Source: a virus
DNA: 64,000 bases
IMG/VR virus record: IMGVR_UViG_3300029827_000001
Location: 1 to 64,000 of that record
Reading direction: 5' to 3' (one strand)
The notes under the pieces were generated by a model, which was not told the DNA's origin, did not search any database, and saw only the letters and a list, made by a program, of their open reading frames with translations. Position 1 is the stretch's first letter. Each line of letters starts with the position of its first letter. The translations under genes and the position numbers were made by a program. Of the stretch, positions 32,900 to 41,943 are shown one piece after another.

Positions 32900-34093
32900 T
32901 CAACTTGAAAAGGATCTAAGCTTTTCTCTAAGACTTATCTTGCCATCCTGCTTAATTTGATCTAGTTCAAGTTCTATTTCTGCTAAACGAACATCTTTAG
33001 TAGCTAGATCACTCTCAAGTTGGAGTATCTTCGCATTTTTGTGATCGAGTTCTTCTTTCTTAAGATCAAGTTCTTTCTTAATCTCAGAAAATCCATTAAC
33101 AAATGGTTCCAGTTCCTGAACTTTTTTCTCAAGAGACTTAATAGTATTTTCCCGATCAACCATGTATGCAAACACTTTTTTACCAAGATCAGCGTCAGTA
33201 TAAATTGAGTCTAGTACATGAGTCTCTTGCGTATCTTCTTTGATCTCTTCTATAGGTTCTATGGATTCCTCTTTAGAAATACTATTTGTTGTCATCTTCT
33301 GCTTCTCCTTTATAGAACTCCAGATTTCCTCTAACTTGGGGTCTCTGAATTTAATACTTGTTCTGGGTTGTCCCTCAACTATTCGAGTTTCTCTTTTTTC
33401 ACCTTTAGCCACTTTTCGAAAGAAACTCGAAGTTAGTTCAGTAGGAAGATCTTTTGTGATAAGATAGTGAACCGGCTGTCTAGCTCCTGCTAATTTTACT
33501 CTTTCTAACCCACAATCTGACTGAAATATAGCATTCAGATAATTAGTTACTGTTGATGGTTTTATTTCTAGATTTCTAGCAGATGCGATTACTTCCAAGT
33601 CTTTCCTATTAAATATACTTCTAACTTCCATTTCCAGAAGCATATTATATATAGTTTTATATACGGAATCGGATCGTGCTTTCCACCCAAGAGGTCTTTT
33701 TGATAAAGTTTCACAGACTTCCCTTTTCTTTTCCTCATTATAAATCAGTTTATCTATAGGAAAGTAATTGACCTTTTTGGTTGTAATAACTCCTCTTTCT
33801 TTACGAAGAGCACAGGCTCTATTAAAAATTTGAGAGAAAGAAAGATCTATAGGTATATTTCCAGTTACCCTATAGAAAACTTCAGTAGAACCACTAGGTT
33901 TTAATTTATCTATACCATATCCTGCCTGTATGATATAGTCCAAATAGTTAAAGAGAGTTGATTTTCTAATATTAAAACCTAGATCTACTAGTCTCTGTTG
34001 GAATGTTATTAGCTTAAACGAACACGCATCCATCGACGCCAGATGTACAATGACTGCATCAAATATACTTTTTTTCATATTTAATTTAGACAT
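32900..34093 (-). CDS. tandem winged-helix protein with coiled-coil tail, 397 aa
   Basis: Two similar helical units of about 110 residues are visible, each ending with a wing-like pair of strands: F-N-Y-L-D-Y-I-I-Q-A-G-Y-G-I-D-K-L near residue 50 and T-N-Y-L-N-A-I-F-Q-S-D-C-G-L-E-R-V near 185, both followed by a Y-x-V/I-T strand and P-I/T-D/E-L. This looks like an internal duplication of a DNA-binding domain. The last 90 residues are a coiled coil. Possibly a regulator or origin-binding protein. Confidence 0.65.
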   Translation of the reverse strand: MSKLNMKKSIFDAVIVHLASMDACSFKLITFQQRLVDLGFNIRKSTLFNYLDYIIQAGYGIDKLKPSGSTEVFYRVTGNIPIDLSFSQIFNRACALRKERGVITTKKVNYFPIDKLIYNEEKKREVCETLSKRPLGWKARSDSVYKTIYNMLLEMEVRSIFNRKDLEVIASARNLEIKPSTVTNYLNAIFQSDCGLERVKLAGARQPVHYLITKDLPTELTSSFFRKVAKGEKRETRIVEGQPRTSIKFRDPKLEEIWSSIKEKQKMTTNSISKEESIEPIEEIKEDTQETHVLDSIYTDADLGKKVFAYMVDRENTIKSLEKKVQELEPFVNGFSEIKKELDLKKEELDHKNAKILQLESDLATKDVRLAEIELELDQIKQDGKISLREKLRSFSS

Positions 34094-34114
34094 CTTAAAT
34101 TCTCCTTCCATCTT

Positions 34115-35407
34115 TTATTTATATACAAACAAGATAGATAACATTGGAGTCGTATCCTGGTATGTAAAAACTTGTACATCAATTACACAACCATAATTTG
34201 AAATAATAGGAATACGCTTATAACAGAATTTTAACTGGGTATGCTCTTGAGAACCCATTGGAATTTTATTTCCAAACAACTTACCTCCATGAAATCCTTC
34301 AAGTTCAGAGTTTAAACCTGAGTCTTGAAATATAGTTTGAAGTACTTTAAATCTTTCTGATGGGCCTCCATCATTTCGAGTAGATACTGTAAAAGTTAGA
34401 AATTTAATGGAGTCAGGCAGAAAGTAAAGTTGAGTTAATATGCATCTTGTTATTATGTTTACCTCCCCTTTTATGGATCCCATTAAATCAAGATCTATAT
34501 ATTGGCAATCTGGAATGATAATATCAGCCAAATCGGCTTTAATAAGGTTTACATTTCCATTAATATAATTTGGACATATTAACGCTTCACTGTAAATTTT
34601 CCGGAATACCCCTTTCTCTCTTTCCACAACATATACCTTATCTGCAACTGTAGAAAATAAGTTTTCAATGTGTCGATTGTAGTCAGGACCAGTTACTGAC
34701 AAACAGCTTATTTTCTGTCCATGTATATATTGCTTAACTGTTGTAAGGAAATGATTCTCTACAAAATCTTTATTTAGTCCTAATTTTGTAAATCTATTGA
34801 TAATTTTTATAGACTTCATCCCAACATTACTGGAAACTGATTTCTTTTTCCTTTTTGACTTTGTACTCTTCTTACCAGTATACCATTTAATGTGATCCTG
34901 AACGAAAAGATCCCATTCTTCTTCCGTTATATCTTTATTGGCGAGAACAAGTCTTTTTGGAAACCGACCTTTACCTGATGCTCTCATCAGATTATTAATA
35001 CCATTGTGTTTAACAATACCCTTCTTGATAGCATAACCGAAAAAGCGATAGAGATAACCTCGGTTCACTTGTTTTTGGACTGGAGTGACCTTCTGGTATG
35101 CCTGCTCAATTTCCAAGAGAACCAGCCCCTGTTTAGACGAGTTTAGAATTGCTGGTAATTTGCTCAAATCCTTCTGCCTTGTTCGCATATGTTCATATTT
35201 ATACCCCTTTTTAGGTCCCTTCTTTTGTAATTCAATCTTCTTCAAAATTTTATATTTACCTCGTCCTATCCTTTCGACATTCCCATTCTCATGAAGTGAG
35301 TAAAAGTAGTTACCAACCATAGCTGGTTTTGAAAAATCCTGAAGTGCTACAGTTTTTCCAACTCTCTCATTCAAAAAATCTCTAACTTCTTGCCTTGTAT
35401 TAATCAT
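34115..35407 (-). CDS. winged-helix plus methyltransferase-like fold protein, 430 aa
   Basis: N-terminal 60 residues look like a helix-turn-helix with wing (R-I-G-R-G-K-Y-K-I-L); a basic linker rich in Lys follows near residue 185-195. Residues 235-345 resemble a Rossmann methyltransferase core: S-V-T-G-P-D-Y-N-R, V-Y-V-V-E-R-E, L-I-K-A-D-L-A-D and Y-I-D-L-D-L-M-G-S. The classical G-x-G loop is replaced by T-G-P-D, so SAM binding is uncertain. May be a DNA-modifying or DNA-binding protein. Confidence 0.55.
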   Translation of the reverse strand: MINTRQEVRDFLNERVGKTVALQDFSKPAMVGNYFYSLHENGNVERIGRGKYKILKKIELQKKGPKKGYKYEHMRTRQKDLSKLPAILNSSKQGLVLLEIEQAYQKVTPVQKQVNRGYLYRFFGYAIKKGIVKHNGINNLMRASGKGRFPKRLVLANKDITEEEWDLFVQDHIKWYTGKKSTKSKRKKKSVSSNVGMKSIKIINRFTKLGLNKDFVENHFLTTVKQYIHGQKISCLSVTGPDYNRHIENLFSTVADKVYVVEREKGVFRKIYSEALICPNYINGNVNLIKADLADIIIPDCQYIDLDLMGSIKGEVNIITRCILTQLYFLPDSIKFLTFTVSTRNDGGPSERFKVLQTIFQDSGLNSELEGFHGGKLFGNKIPMGSQEHTQLKFCYKRIPIISNYGCVIDVQVFTYQDTTPMLSILFVYK

Positions 35408-35430
35408 ATGATACCCCCATATATCTTATC

Positions 35431-35790
35431 TTATATTCTCTCTATTCCAAATGGACTAGCATTAAATCTATGCCTACATTTAGCACACATAATATTAGTA
35501 GACGCACCACCACTAGGTCCTTCAAGAAATTTCTTCCCTCCACAATCTGGACAACAGTTATATTTTCTGGCTATCTCAGTCAACTTATTATCATCTTTCT
35601 CAACCTTATCACATAACTCGGTACAGTTTGCTGCAACTATACATCCCTCACATGGATATATCTCTTTCTCAATTTCAATAACCACATTCGTTGGTTTAAC
35701 CATTTCACAAGTAACATCTGATGAGTGTTCATACCCTTCATCTTTCACCAATCCAAAAAATCTCATAATACTTTGAATAATACTCACCAT
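35431..35790 (-). CDS. Cys-motif protein with second zinc ribbon, 119 aa
   Basis: First Cys block Y-P-C-E-G-C-I-V-A-A-N-C-T-E-L-C near residue 42, then C-C-P-D-C-G-G near 75 and M-C-A-K-C near 98 as a second ribbon. It shares the first block and overall order with the two genes just upstream. Start ATG 35790 overlaps the previous gene by seven bases. Confidence 0.65.
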   Translation of the reverse strand: MVSIIQSIMRFFGLVKDEGYEHSSDVTCEMVKPTNVVIEIEKEIYPCEGCIVAANCTELCDKVEKDDNKLTEIARKYNCCPDCGGKKFLEGPSGGASTNIMCAKCRHRFNASPFGIERI

Positions 35791-36080
35791 ACACTCCCCA
35801 CCCCATAGTTAAAAGTACAGGTATTGCATCTATATACACTACATAATGTTGGAGGAATAGAACCATCAAACCAACGAGTCTCTCCAGTCCCTATAATCTT
35901 TCCTCCACAGTATGCACATAGGTTAGGATACTTATCCTGCATATAATGAATAACCGCCATATTTAACTTTATACAATCTTCATTTTTCATAGTACAAGCG
36001 GTTAATAATAAACATCCTCGGCAAGGCGGTCTATACCTTGCTAACTCTAGTTTGTTTCTCAATCTTTTAAACCATCCCAA
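35784..36080 (-). CDS. Cys-motif protein with zinc ribbon, 98 aa
   Basis: P-P-C-R-G-C-L-L-L-T-A-C near residue 18, then L-C-A-Y-C-G-G near 51 and Y-R-C-N-T-C near 84. TTG 36080 follows AGGAGATAACT. Same domain order as its two neighbours, so the three genes come from duplications. Confidence 0.65.
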   Translation of the reverse strand: MGWFKRLRNKLELARYRPPCRGCLLLTACTMKNEDCIKLNMAVIHYMQDKYPNLCAYCGGKIIGTGETRWFDGSIPPTLCSVYRCNTCTFNYGVGSVW

Positions 36081-36092
36081 AGTTATCTCCTC

Positions 36093-36674
36093 TTAGTAGT
36101 GAATCTTTTCATCTCCTCTTCGATAAATCCTCTGAGTTATTTGAAGATCAAAATTAAAGTAATGACCACAGTTTCTACACTCATAGGCGTCTGGTCCAAC
36201 ACTACCTATCAATCTACGTCTGGCGTCAACTACTAAAAATCTTATATGGTCAAAACGGTTGTGACCACAATCAACACAACATCTCTCAGATATAAACCTT
36301 TCTGTATCAAAATGTCTTTTTTCTTTAACTTCCTCACAAAACTCAGTACAACTTGATATTAGCAAGCATTCTCGACACGGATAAATGGATTCTATTTTCC
36401 TTTTCTTAAACATAAAAAAGATATCAATGATACTTCTATTTAAAAAAGACAATACTAACTCTATTGAATAAAATGCCGCTAGAAATACTAATGCGCTAGT
36501 TTTCTTAATGACCATTGATATTATTATCTGACTTGCAATACTTCCAAACAAACCGAATCTAAAAGCATTAACTCGGTGTCTTCTCCTCTTATTTCTAGCA
36601 ATTATAAGAGGTTCAATAACATCATCAACTAATATATTACTACGTAAAGTCTTTTTCTTAAGCTTAGTTTCCAT
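36093..36674 (-). CDS. membrane-anchored Cys-motif protein, 193 aa
   Basis: A basic N-terminal part, then two hydrophobic segments (about residues 42-62 and 68-83), the block Y-P-C-R-E-C-L-L-I-S-S-C-T-E-F-C near 100, and C-C-V-D-C-G-H plus Y-E-C-R-N-C-G-H. It is the first gene under the promoter motif at 36717. The family is anchored in the membrane here and in the protein at 29996. Confidence 0.65.
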   Translation of the reverse strand: METKLKKKTLRSNILVDDVIEPLIIARNKRRRHRVNAFRFGLFGSIASQIIISMVIKKTSALVFLAAFYSIELVLSFLNRSIIDIFFMFKKRKIESIYPCRECLLISSCTEFCEEVKEKRHFDTERFISERCCVDCGHNRFDHIRFLVVDARRRLIGSVGPDAYECRNCGHYFNFDLQITQRIYRRGDEKIHY

Positions 36675-36716
36675 CCACACCTCCAATCAAATAAAATAAA
36701 CAAGCACAGCATTCAT

Positions 36717-36732
36717 AAATTAATATATATAG
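36717..36732 (-). promoter_or_regulatory. candidate phage promoter motif, copy 2
   Basis: Minus-strand CTATATATATTAATTT, 43 bases above ATG 36674, in the divergent gap before the plus-strand gene at 36837. Would drive the long minus-strand replication and virion block. Confidence 0.6.
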
Positions 36733-36836
36733 TTTATTGAAAGATGAAAAATTATAAATTTAAACTCGAGCGAGATACTTTTTTGGAATATGGTAACAAA
36801 TAAATGATAGAATTTGATTTTTAAAAAGGAGTCAGT

Positions 36837-37802
36837 ATGAAAGTGAAAATTGAAAGATCAATAAGGCAAGCTCTATCTCCTCATAGATTTGGTTCATGGG
36901 GAGACAACTTTAAATGCTCATCGGCAAATGGATCAAAACCTTCATTTAACATTGATGGTATGCTAATGGTCAATATCATTCATGACCTAATGATTAGTGG
37001 ATACTGGAAATATGAAAATGAAGGTGATATACCAAAAAGTTGGAAAAAAGAAATTGTCTGGAAAAATCGAGAACCAATATATCATAAGAATACTTGTAAT
37101 GATGCTTATGATAGTTTTCTTAAGAACTCAAATGATAAGAGAACTAAAGAATATTCTTACTCTGAGTTGTCAACAAAAATGTACCCATTCCTAAGAGATA
37201 GAATCAGTAGTGCATCATCTTTTAAGAAGACAATTATTAATCTTAGCAACCTAAGGTTTAACTTAAATCTAAGGATAAGATCTGTATATCACTCCAAGAA
37301 AACTCTATATAATAATAAGACTTTTAAAAACTTTACTATTGAGTTTCCTGAAATTGAAACATTCTATCTAAATACAAAAAATAATCCTCCATCTAGTTTA
37401 ATGGACTTTGTGATAGTTGATGAAACAGATTTTAGTCGAGGGGGAATATCTGATCTAAAGTTCTATATAAAACTCCATAATCCATTGATGGCAGTTATGC
37501 GTCAAGGAGCAATGTATATAAACTTTGACTGGATACCAGAAGAAATCTATACTACTAAAATGAATAGTTATAGTAAATTTCTATATATACTGATGCTGGC
37601 GGGAAAAATTAATAAAGAGTATGAGTATACGATATATGAAATAGTTGATAGATTACAATTAAATCCTAATCAAAGCATTAATCAACTTTGTGGTTTAGTT
37701 GAAGGATATCTAGGAAGTCTGGAAAAAAATCAGTTCATAACAGTAAATAAGATAAACGGAAAATTTAAAAATAGAAGGTATTTTATTACTAATAGGAAGT
37801 AA
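36837..37802 (+). CDS. possible DNA-binding protein, 321 aa
   Basis: Not recognised as a whole. The last 75 residues (Y-S-K-F-L-Y-I-L-M-L-A-G-K, then Y-T-I-Y-E-I-V-D-R-L-Q-L-N, Y-L-G-S-L-E-K-N-Q-F-I) look like a winged helix of the kind found in plasmid initiators. It is followed by a 309-base noncoding region with palindromes. An initiator or regulator acting on that region is an inference. AAAGGAG site, ATG 36837. Confidence 0.5.
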   Translation: MKVKIERSIRQALSPHRFGSWGDNFKCSSANGSKPSFNIDGMLMVNIIHDLMISGYWKYENEGDIPKSWKKEIVWKNREPIYHKNTCNDAYDSFLKNSNDKRTKEYSYSELSTKMYPFLRDRISSASSFKKTIINLSNLRFNLNLRIRSVYHSKKTLYNNKTFKNFTIEFPEIETFYLNTKNNPPSSLMDFVIVDETDFSRGGISDLKFYIKLHNPLMAVMRQGAMYINFDWIPEEIYTTKMNSYSKFLYILMLAGKINKEYEYTIYEIVDRLQLNPNQSINQLCGLVEGYLGSLEKNQFITVNKINGKFKNRRYFITNRK

Positions 37803-37970
37803 GAACATTAGTAAGGCAGTAAGTATACTATTTTACTCTGTGAGTGGAATTTAAGGAAAAAAACTACGTTATTTGAGAAAAAATGTATTAAACTAAAATT
37901 GAAATTTAATAACAATTTCATACAATTATAGATCTCAGTTCCCTATATGATTTATGATAATGATTATGAA

Positions 37971-38016
37971 CACTTTGGTATAGATAGCTAGGTTGAGAAC
38001 CTGCTATACCAAAGTG
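37971..38016 (+). terminator. terminator-like hairpin
   Basis: 13 bp perfect stem (37971-37983 with 38004-38016), an inner 5 bp stem (AGGTT-gag-AACCT), then CTTTT. The T run is short, so a processing hairpin is the alternative. Confidence 0.6.
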
Positions 38017-38069
38017 CTTTTGGGCATGCGCCCAGGTTATTAAAGAACAAATTCTTATAGGAAAAATTC

Positions 38070-38093
38070 AACCTTAATAAATTTATTAAGGTT
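38070..38093. repeat. 24 bp perfect palindrome upstream of 38112
   Basis: AACCTTAATAAA followed by its exact complement, no spacer. It lies 18 bases above ATG 38112, so it would overlap the 5' leader; an operator for a dimeric repressor or a translation-blocking hairpin both fit. Confidence 0.65.
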
Positions 38094-38111
38094 CAGAAAG
38101 GAGATCAACGA

Positions 38112-40103
38112 ATGTTTAATGGAGATGAAACAATTTGGGTAAATCAAAAGGAATTCCAGTACAAAGATGTAGAGTTTGGATCAGCTTCAATGCTAGATAT
38201 AGCTACTTCAATCAACACGAAAGATTATAAGTACTTCTCTTATGTAACTCTAAATATCTCAATTACTTCAGATTCAGATCGTACAAGAAGAAGCTGTAAC
38301 CTTCAAATTCAAGATGTGAAGAAACTCTTCAACTCATTCAGAGAAGTATCAAAAGATTATGAGGAGGCATATTATAAGAATTCAGAAATCTCTCTCAAGG
38401 TTGGAGATAGATATTTGGAGTTCAAGTATAAAGAGTCAACCTCTGGAACTAGATGTGTGATAATCATAATTGCCTATAGTGAGAATGATTATGGCAGAGT
38501 AATAGTACCATTGGAAGATTTTGAGACAATTATTCATATATTCTCAACTTTCTTTTATGGTTATCAGAACTTTAGGAAAGAGTTAAAAGATCAAATTGTT
38601 AATCATAAGATTGCTGAAACTAACTTATCAATAGAGAGAGGTATAAGGTTACTCCCATCTTCTATTTCAATAGGAGGTATGGAAACTCCAACTTTAGATA
38701 CAGAAACCAAAACTCCTTCTGATGAGCAAGATCTTCTAAAGGACTTTGAGAAACATATAGATGAAAGTCTTGAGAAACCTCTTGAGGAAGAAAAGAAAAT
38801 TCAGGCAGAAGAGAAAATGGAAGTTATTCCAGATATTAATAGTAGTTTTATTAAAGACACCTTGAAGTTAGATTTAGCAAATTATGAAAGAATACTAGTT
38901 GCTGCATCTGGAGAGTATAACTCAACTCAAGCAGTTATAGATAGATTGAAAGAGTCAATGTCCTTACCTAAAGATTTTATGGATCTTCCAGGGATCTCCG
39001 AGAAAGATTATAAGTCAACATTATATATTTCAAGATTCAATTATCTTACAGCATTCAAATTATATATAAGAGATAAAAGTCCAGTTCCCATTTCAATGCC
39101 CCCAATAAAATATAAACCAGATCATTCAAAAGTTCATAGTTCTAACGTTGAGTTAGCATATGATCTTCTTGTTATTAGTGCTTACCTGAAGAATCTGACG
39201 CAAAAGATCGCTCAGAAAAATGCTGATAGTCAGGAGAATAAAGCATTATTCTATTATGCGCATAGATGTTTTACAGATATCTTGTGCTTTAGTTTTCTAG
39301 ATGAAAAAGATGCTGACATTATTAAAAATTGTGTATTAAGTAGATTTCGAGATTATGAAAAAGCTGGTTTCTTTGCTCAATATCAAAACTTATTGTTTGA
39401 GAAAACTTGTACTCCTATAAGTGAGAAAGACATATATAGTTTTCTCGATTTATTAGTTCAGAAAGTACTCCCATCAAAGATGTATGTAGATGACTTTCAT
39501 AGTAAACTTTTTGAAGATCGTTTACTAGTACCACCTTCAAACAATATTAGTTTAGAACAAATAATAAATGAGGTTGTTAAGATTAACGTTCTACATTGTG
39601 TTAATGAACTCAATATTTATGAGGTTGATCTTGCTCAGCTAAATCAAATAATTGATTCTCGAGTTTCTCCGGAAGTATTTGATATTTTGCGAACTCCTAA
39701 AAGTACAAGGAAACAAGTTGAGAAAGTGAAATATACCTCAAATCTTCATTGGTATTTTAATAAGTACAGAGGAGATCTCCCAAAAGGAGAGGGTGATAAA
39801 CTTGTTGAGTACTTTAAAGTATTGGGAGAGAACGATTTTCCATTTAATAACCCTCCAGTTAATTTGGAAGATCTTGATGAAAGGTATGTACGAGCACTAT
39901 ATCATCATAATAACTTAGAGGGAAGTAAGAGAAATTTAGATAGAAATGGTTTTGTTACTTATATTCACGATAGTTGTGATATGACCAAAAGGGATATTCT
40001 TGATAAATATAAAGCAGAAGAAGAATCATCTGAAAAGGGCGAAAGTACTGAACAACCAGCGACCGATGCAGATATATTTAATAATATCTCATGGGATTTA
40101 TAG
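38112..40103 (+). CDS. hypothetical large protein with acidic tail, 663 aa
   Basis: N-terminal 160 residues are beta-rich; residues 200-245 are acidic and low-complexity; the rest is helical. It ends D-A-D-I-F-N-N-I-S-W-D-L, an acidic tip with a final hydrophobic motif like the protein-binding tails of ssDNA-binding proteins. I cannot assign a family. First gene of the plus-strand operon that runs to 48837. GGAGATC site. Confidence 0.6.
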   Translation: MFNGDETIWVNQKEFQYKDVEFGSASMLDIATSINTKDYKYFSYVTLNISITSDSDRTRRSCNLQIQDVKKLFNSFREVSKDYEEAYYKNSEISLKVGDRYLEFKYKESTSGTRCVIIIIAYSENDYGRVIVPLEDFETIIHIFSTFFYGYQNFRKELKDQIVNHKIAETNLSIERGIRLLPSSISIGGMETPTLDTETKTPSDEQDLLKDFEKHIDESLEKPLEEEKKIQAEEKMEVIPDINSSFIKDTLKLDLANYERILVAASGEYNSTQAVIDRLKESMSLPKDFMDLPGISEKDYKSTLYISRFNYLTAFKLYIRDKSPVPISMPPIKYKPDHSKVHSSNVELAYDLLVISAYLKNLTQKIAQKNADSQENKALFYYAHRCFTDILCFSFLDEKDADIIKNCVLSRFRDYEKAGFFAQYQNLLFEKTCTPISEKDIYSFLDLLVQKVLPSKMYVDDFHSKLFEDRLLVPPSNNISLEQIINEVVKINVLHCVNELNIYEVDLAQLNQIIDSRVSPEVFDILRTPKSTRKQVEKVKYTSNLHWYFNKYRGDLPKGEGDKLVEYFKVLGENDFPFNNPPVNLEDLDERYVRALYHHNNLEGSKRNLDRNGFVTYIHDSCDMTKRDILDKYKAEEESSEKGESTEQPATDADIFNNISWDL

Positions 40104-40114
40104 GAGAATTTTGA

Positions 40115-40726
40115 ATGGGTTTAAGTTTGGGAAAATCCCTTGATCGTTGCTTTAGTATAAGACTACCTATTCTCGATGGTTACTATAATATAGGGATATT
40201 TTTTAACAAGAGGTCAACTTTTTTACTTTTTAAAGTTGACCCCGATTTCCCTAAAGGAGATAGACTCTCTCATGGAATGAAGATAAATATGTTTAAGAAT
40301 ATTGAGTCATCTAAATTCTGTGAGACCTTTTTAAACTTACACAGCTATAGAGGAGACAATCTAGATATCTTAAATCAGTTTGACTCAATCAAAGATGAAT
40401 ATTACTCAGAAATAAACTTTATCTTAAATGAAACAATAGTTCTATCAAAAGTAAGTGTTGGTGATAAGTCTCTATTTGATCAATTAATAATATATGGTTT
40501 TACTCTTTCCGCTTTTCAGTCTGAGATAATCTTTCTCCTAGCTGAAAGGCAAAATATTGTAAAAAGATTAAGCAAGAAAATTGTAAGAACAACTGGAATT
40601 CAAGTTTCGACAACATCTGCCATAGATATGATAAATGAGTTTCATGAGGATTTTAGAACTGGAGGAAAACTAGCAACAAAACCAAGGTTTCCATCAGATG
40701 AAATAATAAAATTAGAGGATGAATAA
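40115..40726 (+). CDS. hypothetical protein, 203 aa
   Basis: Mixed alpha/beta, acidic C-terminus, no motif. GGAGAATTTTGA before ATG 40115; stop overlaps the next ATG by one base. Lies between the unknown 663 aa protein and a virion-like gene. Confidence 0.6.
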   Translation: MGLSLGKSLDRCFSIRLPILDGYYNIGIFFNKRSTFLLFKVDPDFPKGDRLSHGMKINMFKNIESSKFCETFLNLHSYRGDNLDILNQFDSIKDEYYSEINFILNETIVLSKVSVGDKSLFDQLIIYGFTLSAFQSEIIFLLAERQNIVKRLSKKIVRTTGIQVSTTSAIDMINEFHEDFRTGGKLATKPRFPSDEIIKLEDE

Positions 40727-41943
40727 TGCCAACCAAACCAGATAGATATGAATATACTTTTATACATAATGTTTATGCTCATTTCTTTAGTGATACTGCA
40801 AAGTATTTCTCTGAGCATGTTTGGCCAAGATTTGAGTGGGTAACAATTGGAACATACGATAAAGCTGTTGAGTATATAACAAAGAGGCAACAGGAGCAAA
40901 GGGAAACTGATAAACCGTTGCTTCCTGCTCTTATTCTAAATCCGACTGGTGATTGGAATGTTTCTGACTATGGGGGTAAGCAGTATTGGAGATTTCCAAA
41001 CTTGCAACCTGGAATGGTCGATAAATTATTTGACCCCATATATCAAGATCAGAATGTTTTAATCACTCCAGCTTTTACAAGAATAAGAGGAGATATAGAA
41101 TTAATTATGCTTCTAAACTCCTTTTATGAGTACTGTGATGTTAGAACATTATTTCTTTTAATATTTGGTGGTATGGAGAGAATAATCTATCCTCGATGGT
41201 TTCATAGTTTTATAATTCTTCCAGACGAGCTAATAAACTATAGATATGATAATCCAGTTACTGGACTTTCATATAAATTGGACTGGGACTCAGCAAATGC
41301 TAATCATCAACTAGTAAAAACTACGAACAGGAACGAGTTAGTTGTTCCCTGTCAAATTAGACCATGGTATAAACTAACTTCTATAGGAGATGCCAGTACT
41401 AGATATGGTGGAGATCGACTAGCAGACTGGCGACTTAGTGCTACAATTGAATATGAAGTTGAAATGCCAACTTTTCTTGTTATTAAATCAGATTATCTAG
41501 CTGAAAATATTGAGTGGGAATTAAGGTATGAGTCAGTTTATACAAAGTATCCTGATTATAATAGTGAACTTCCAGGAGACAGGAATTCTTGGAAAAGTCA
41601 TTGGGATTGGAATCTAGATGAAACATCTAGTACTATAATTGAGCTTGAGGATGGACCAGATATAGTTAAGTCAGAGGATTTTAGTTTTAAAACCAGATAT
41701 TTTCATGTGGTGACTACTGCTGAGGCTGACTCGACTTCAAACATTATAATATCCATGCCAGAAGCAATAACTGATGAGAAGCGGCTAATTGTAAATTCTT
41801 ATGATGGTCCACTAAGTTATTGGGATCATTATGAACTTATTGATAGTGGTACTAAGATGGTTATAAAAATACCGGAAGTTAAGTTAAATGAAGGAGATAT
41901 TATAGAACTATACGTTTATGAGGTAACTTATGAAAATCCTTGA
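40726..41943 (+). CDS. probable virion structural protein, 405 aa
   Basis: Rich in Trp, Tyr and beta strands throughout with a C-terminal beta domain (V-I-K-I-P-E-V-K-L-N-E-G-D-I-I-E-L-Y), the composition typical of tail or baseplate proteins. No enzyme motif. Specific role not recognised. Confidence 0.55.
   Translation: MPTKPDRYEYTFIHNVYAHFFSDTAKYFSEHVWPRFEWVTIGTYDKAVEYITKRQQEQRETDKPLLPALILNPTGDWNVSDYGGKQYWRFPNLQPGMVDKLFDPIYQDQNVLITPAFTRIRGDIELIMLLNSFYEYCDVRTLFLLIFGGMERIIYPRWFHSFIILPDELINYRYDNPVTGLSYKLDWDSANANHQLVKTTNRNELVVPCQIRPWYKLTSIGDASTRYGGDRLADWRLSATIEYEVEMPTFLVIKSDYLAENIEWELRYESVYTKYPDYNSELPGDRNSWKSHWDWNLDETSSTIIELEDGPDIVKSEDFSFKTRYFHVVTTAEADSTSNIIISMPEAITDEKRLIVNSYDGPLSYWDHYELIDSGTKMVIKIPEVKLNEGDIIELYVYEVTYENP

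Larger units (their letters stand above)
37803..38111 (+). other. 309-base noncoding region with hairpins
   Basis: No gene. It holds a 7 bp hairpin at 37900-37920, a strong terminator-like hairpin at 37971-38016, a 5 bp GC hairpin at 38021-38034 (TGGGC-atgc-GCCCA) and a 24 bp perfect palindrome at 38070-38093. I see no iterons. Candidate functions are a terminator for the gene above, a promoter region with an operator for the gene below, or an origin. Confidence 0.55.

Noticed and set aside
32900-33467. Short frames on both strands inside the winged-helix gene's coiled coil
   Set aside because: Low-complexity shadows of E/K-rich coding sequence.
36687-36836. Bidirectional use of the 16-base motif for the plus-strand genes
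   Set aside because: Spacing to plus-strand starts is irregular and the copy at 9295 has no plus-strand gene, so I assign it to the minus strand, though ATATATAT is self-complementary and this cannot be fully excluded.
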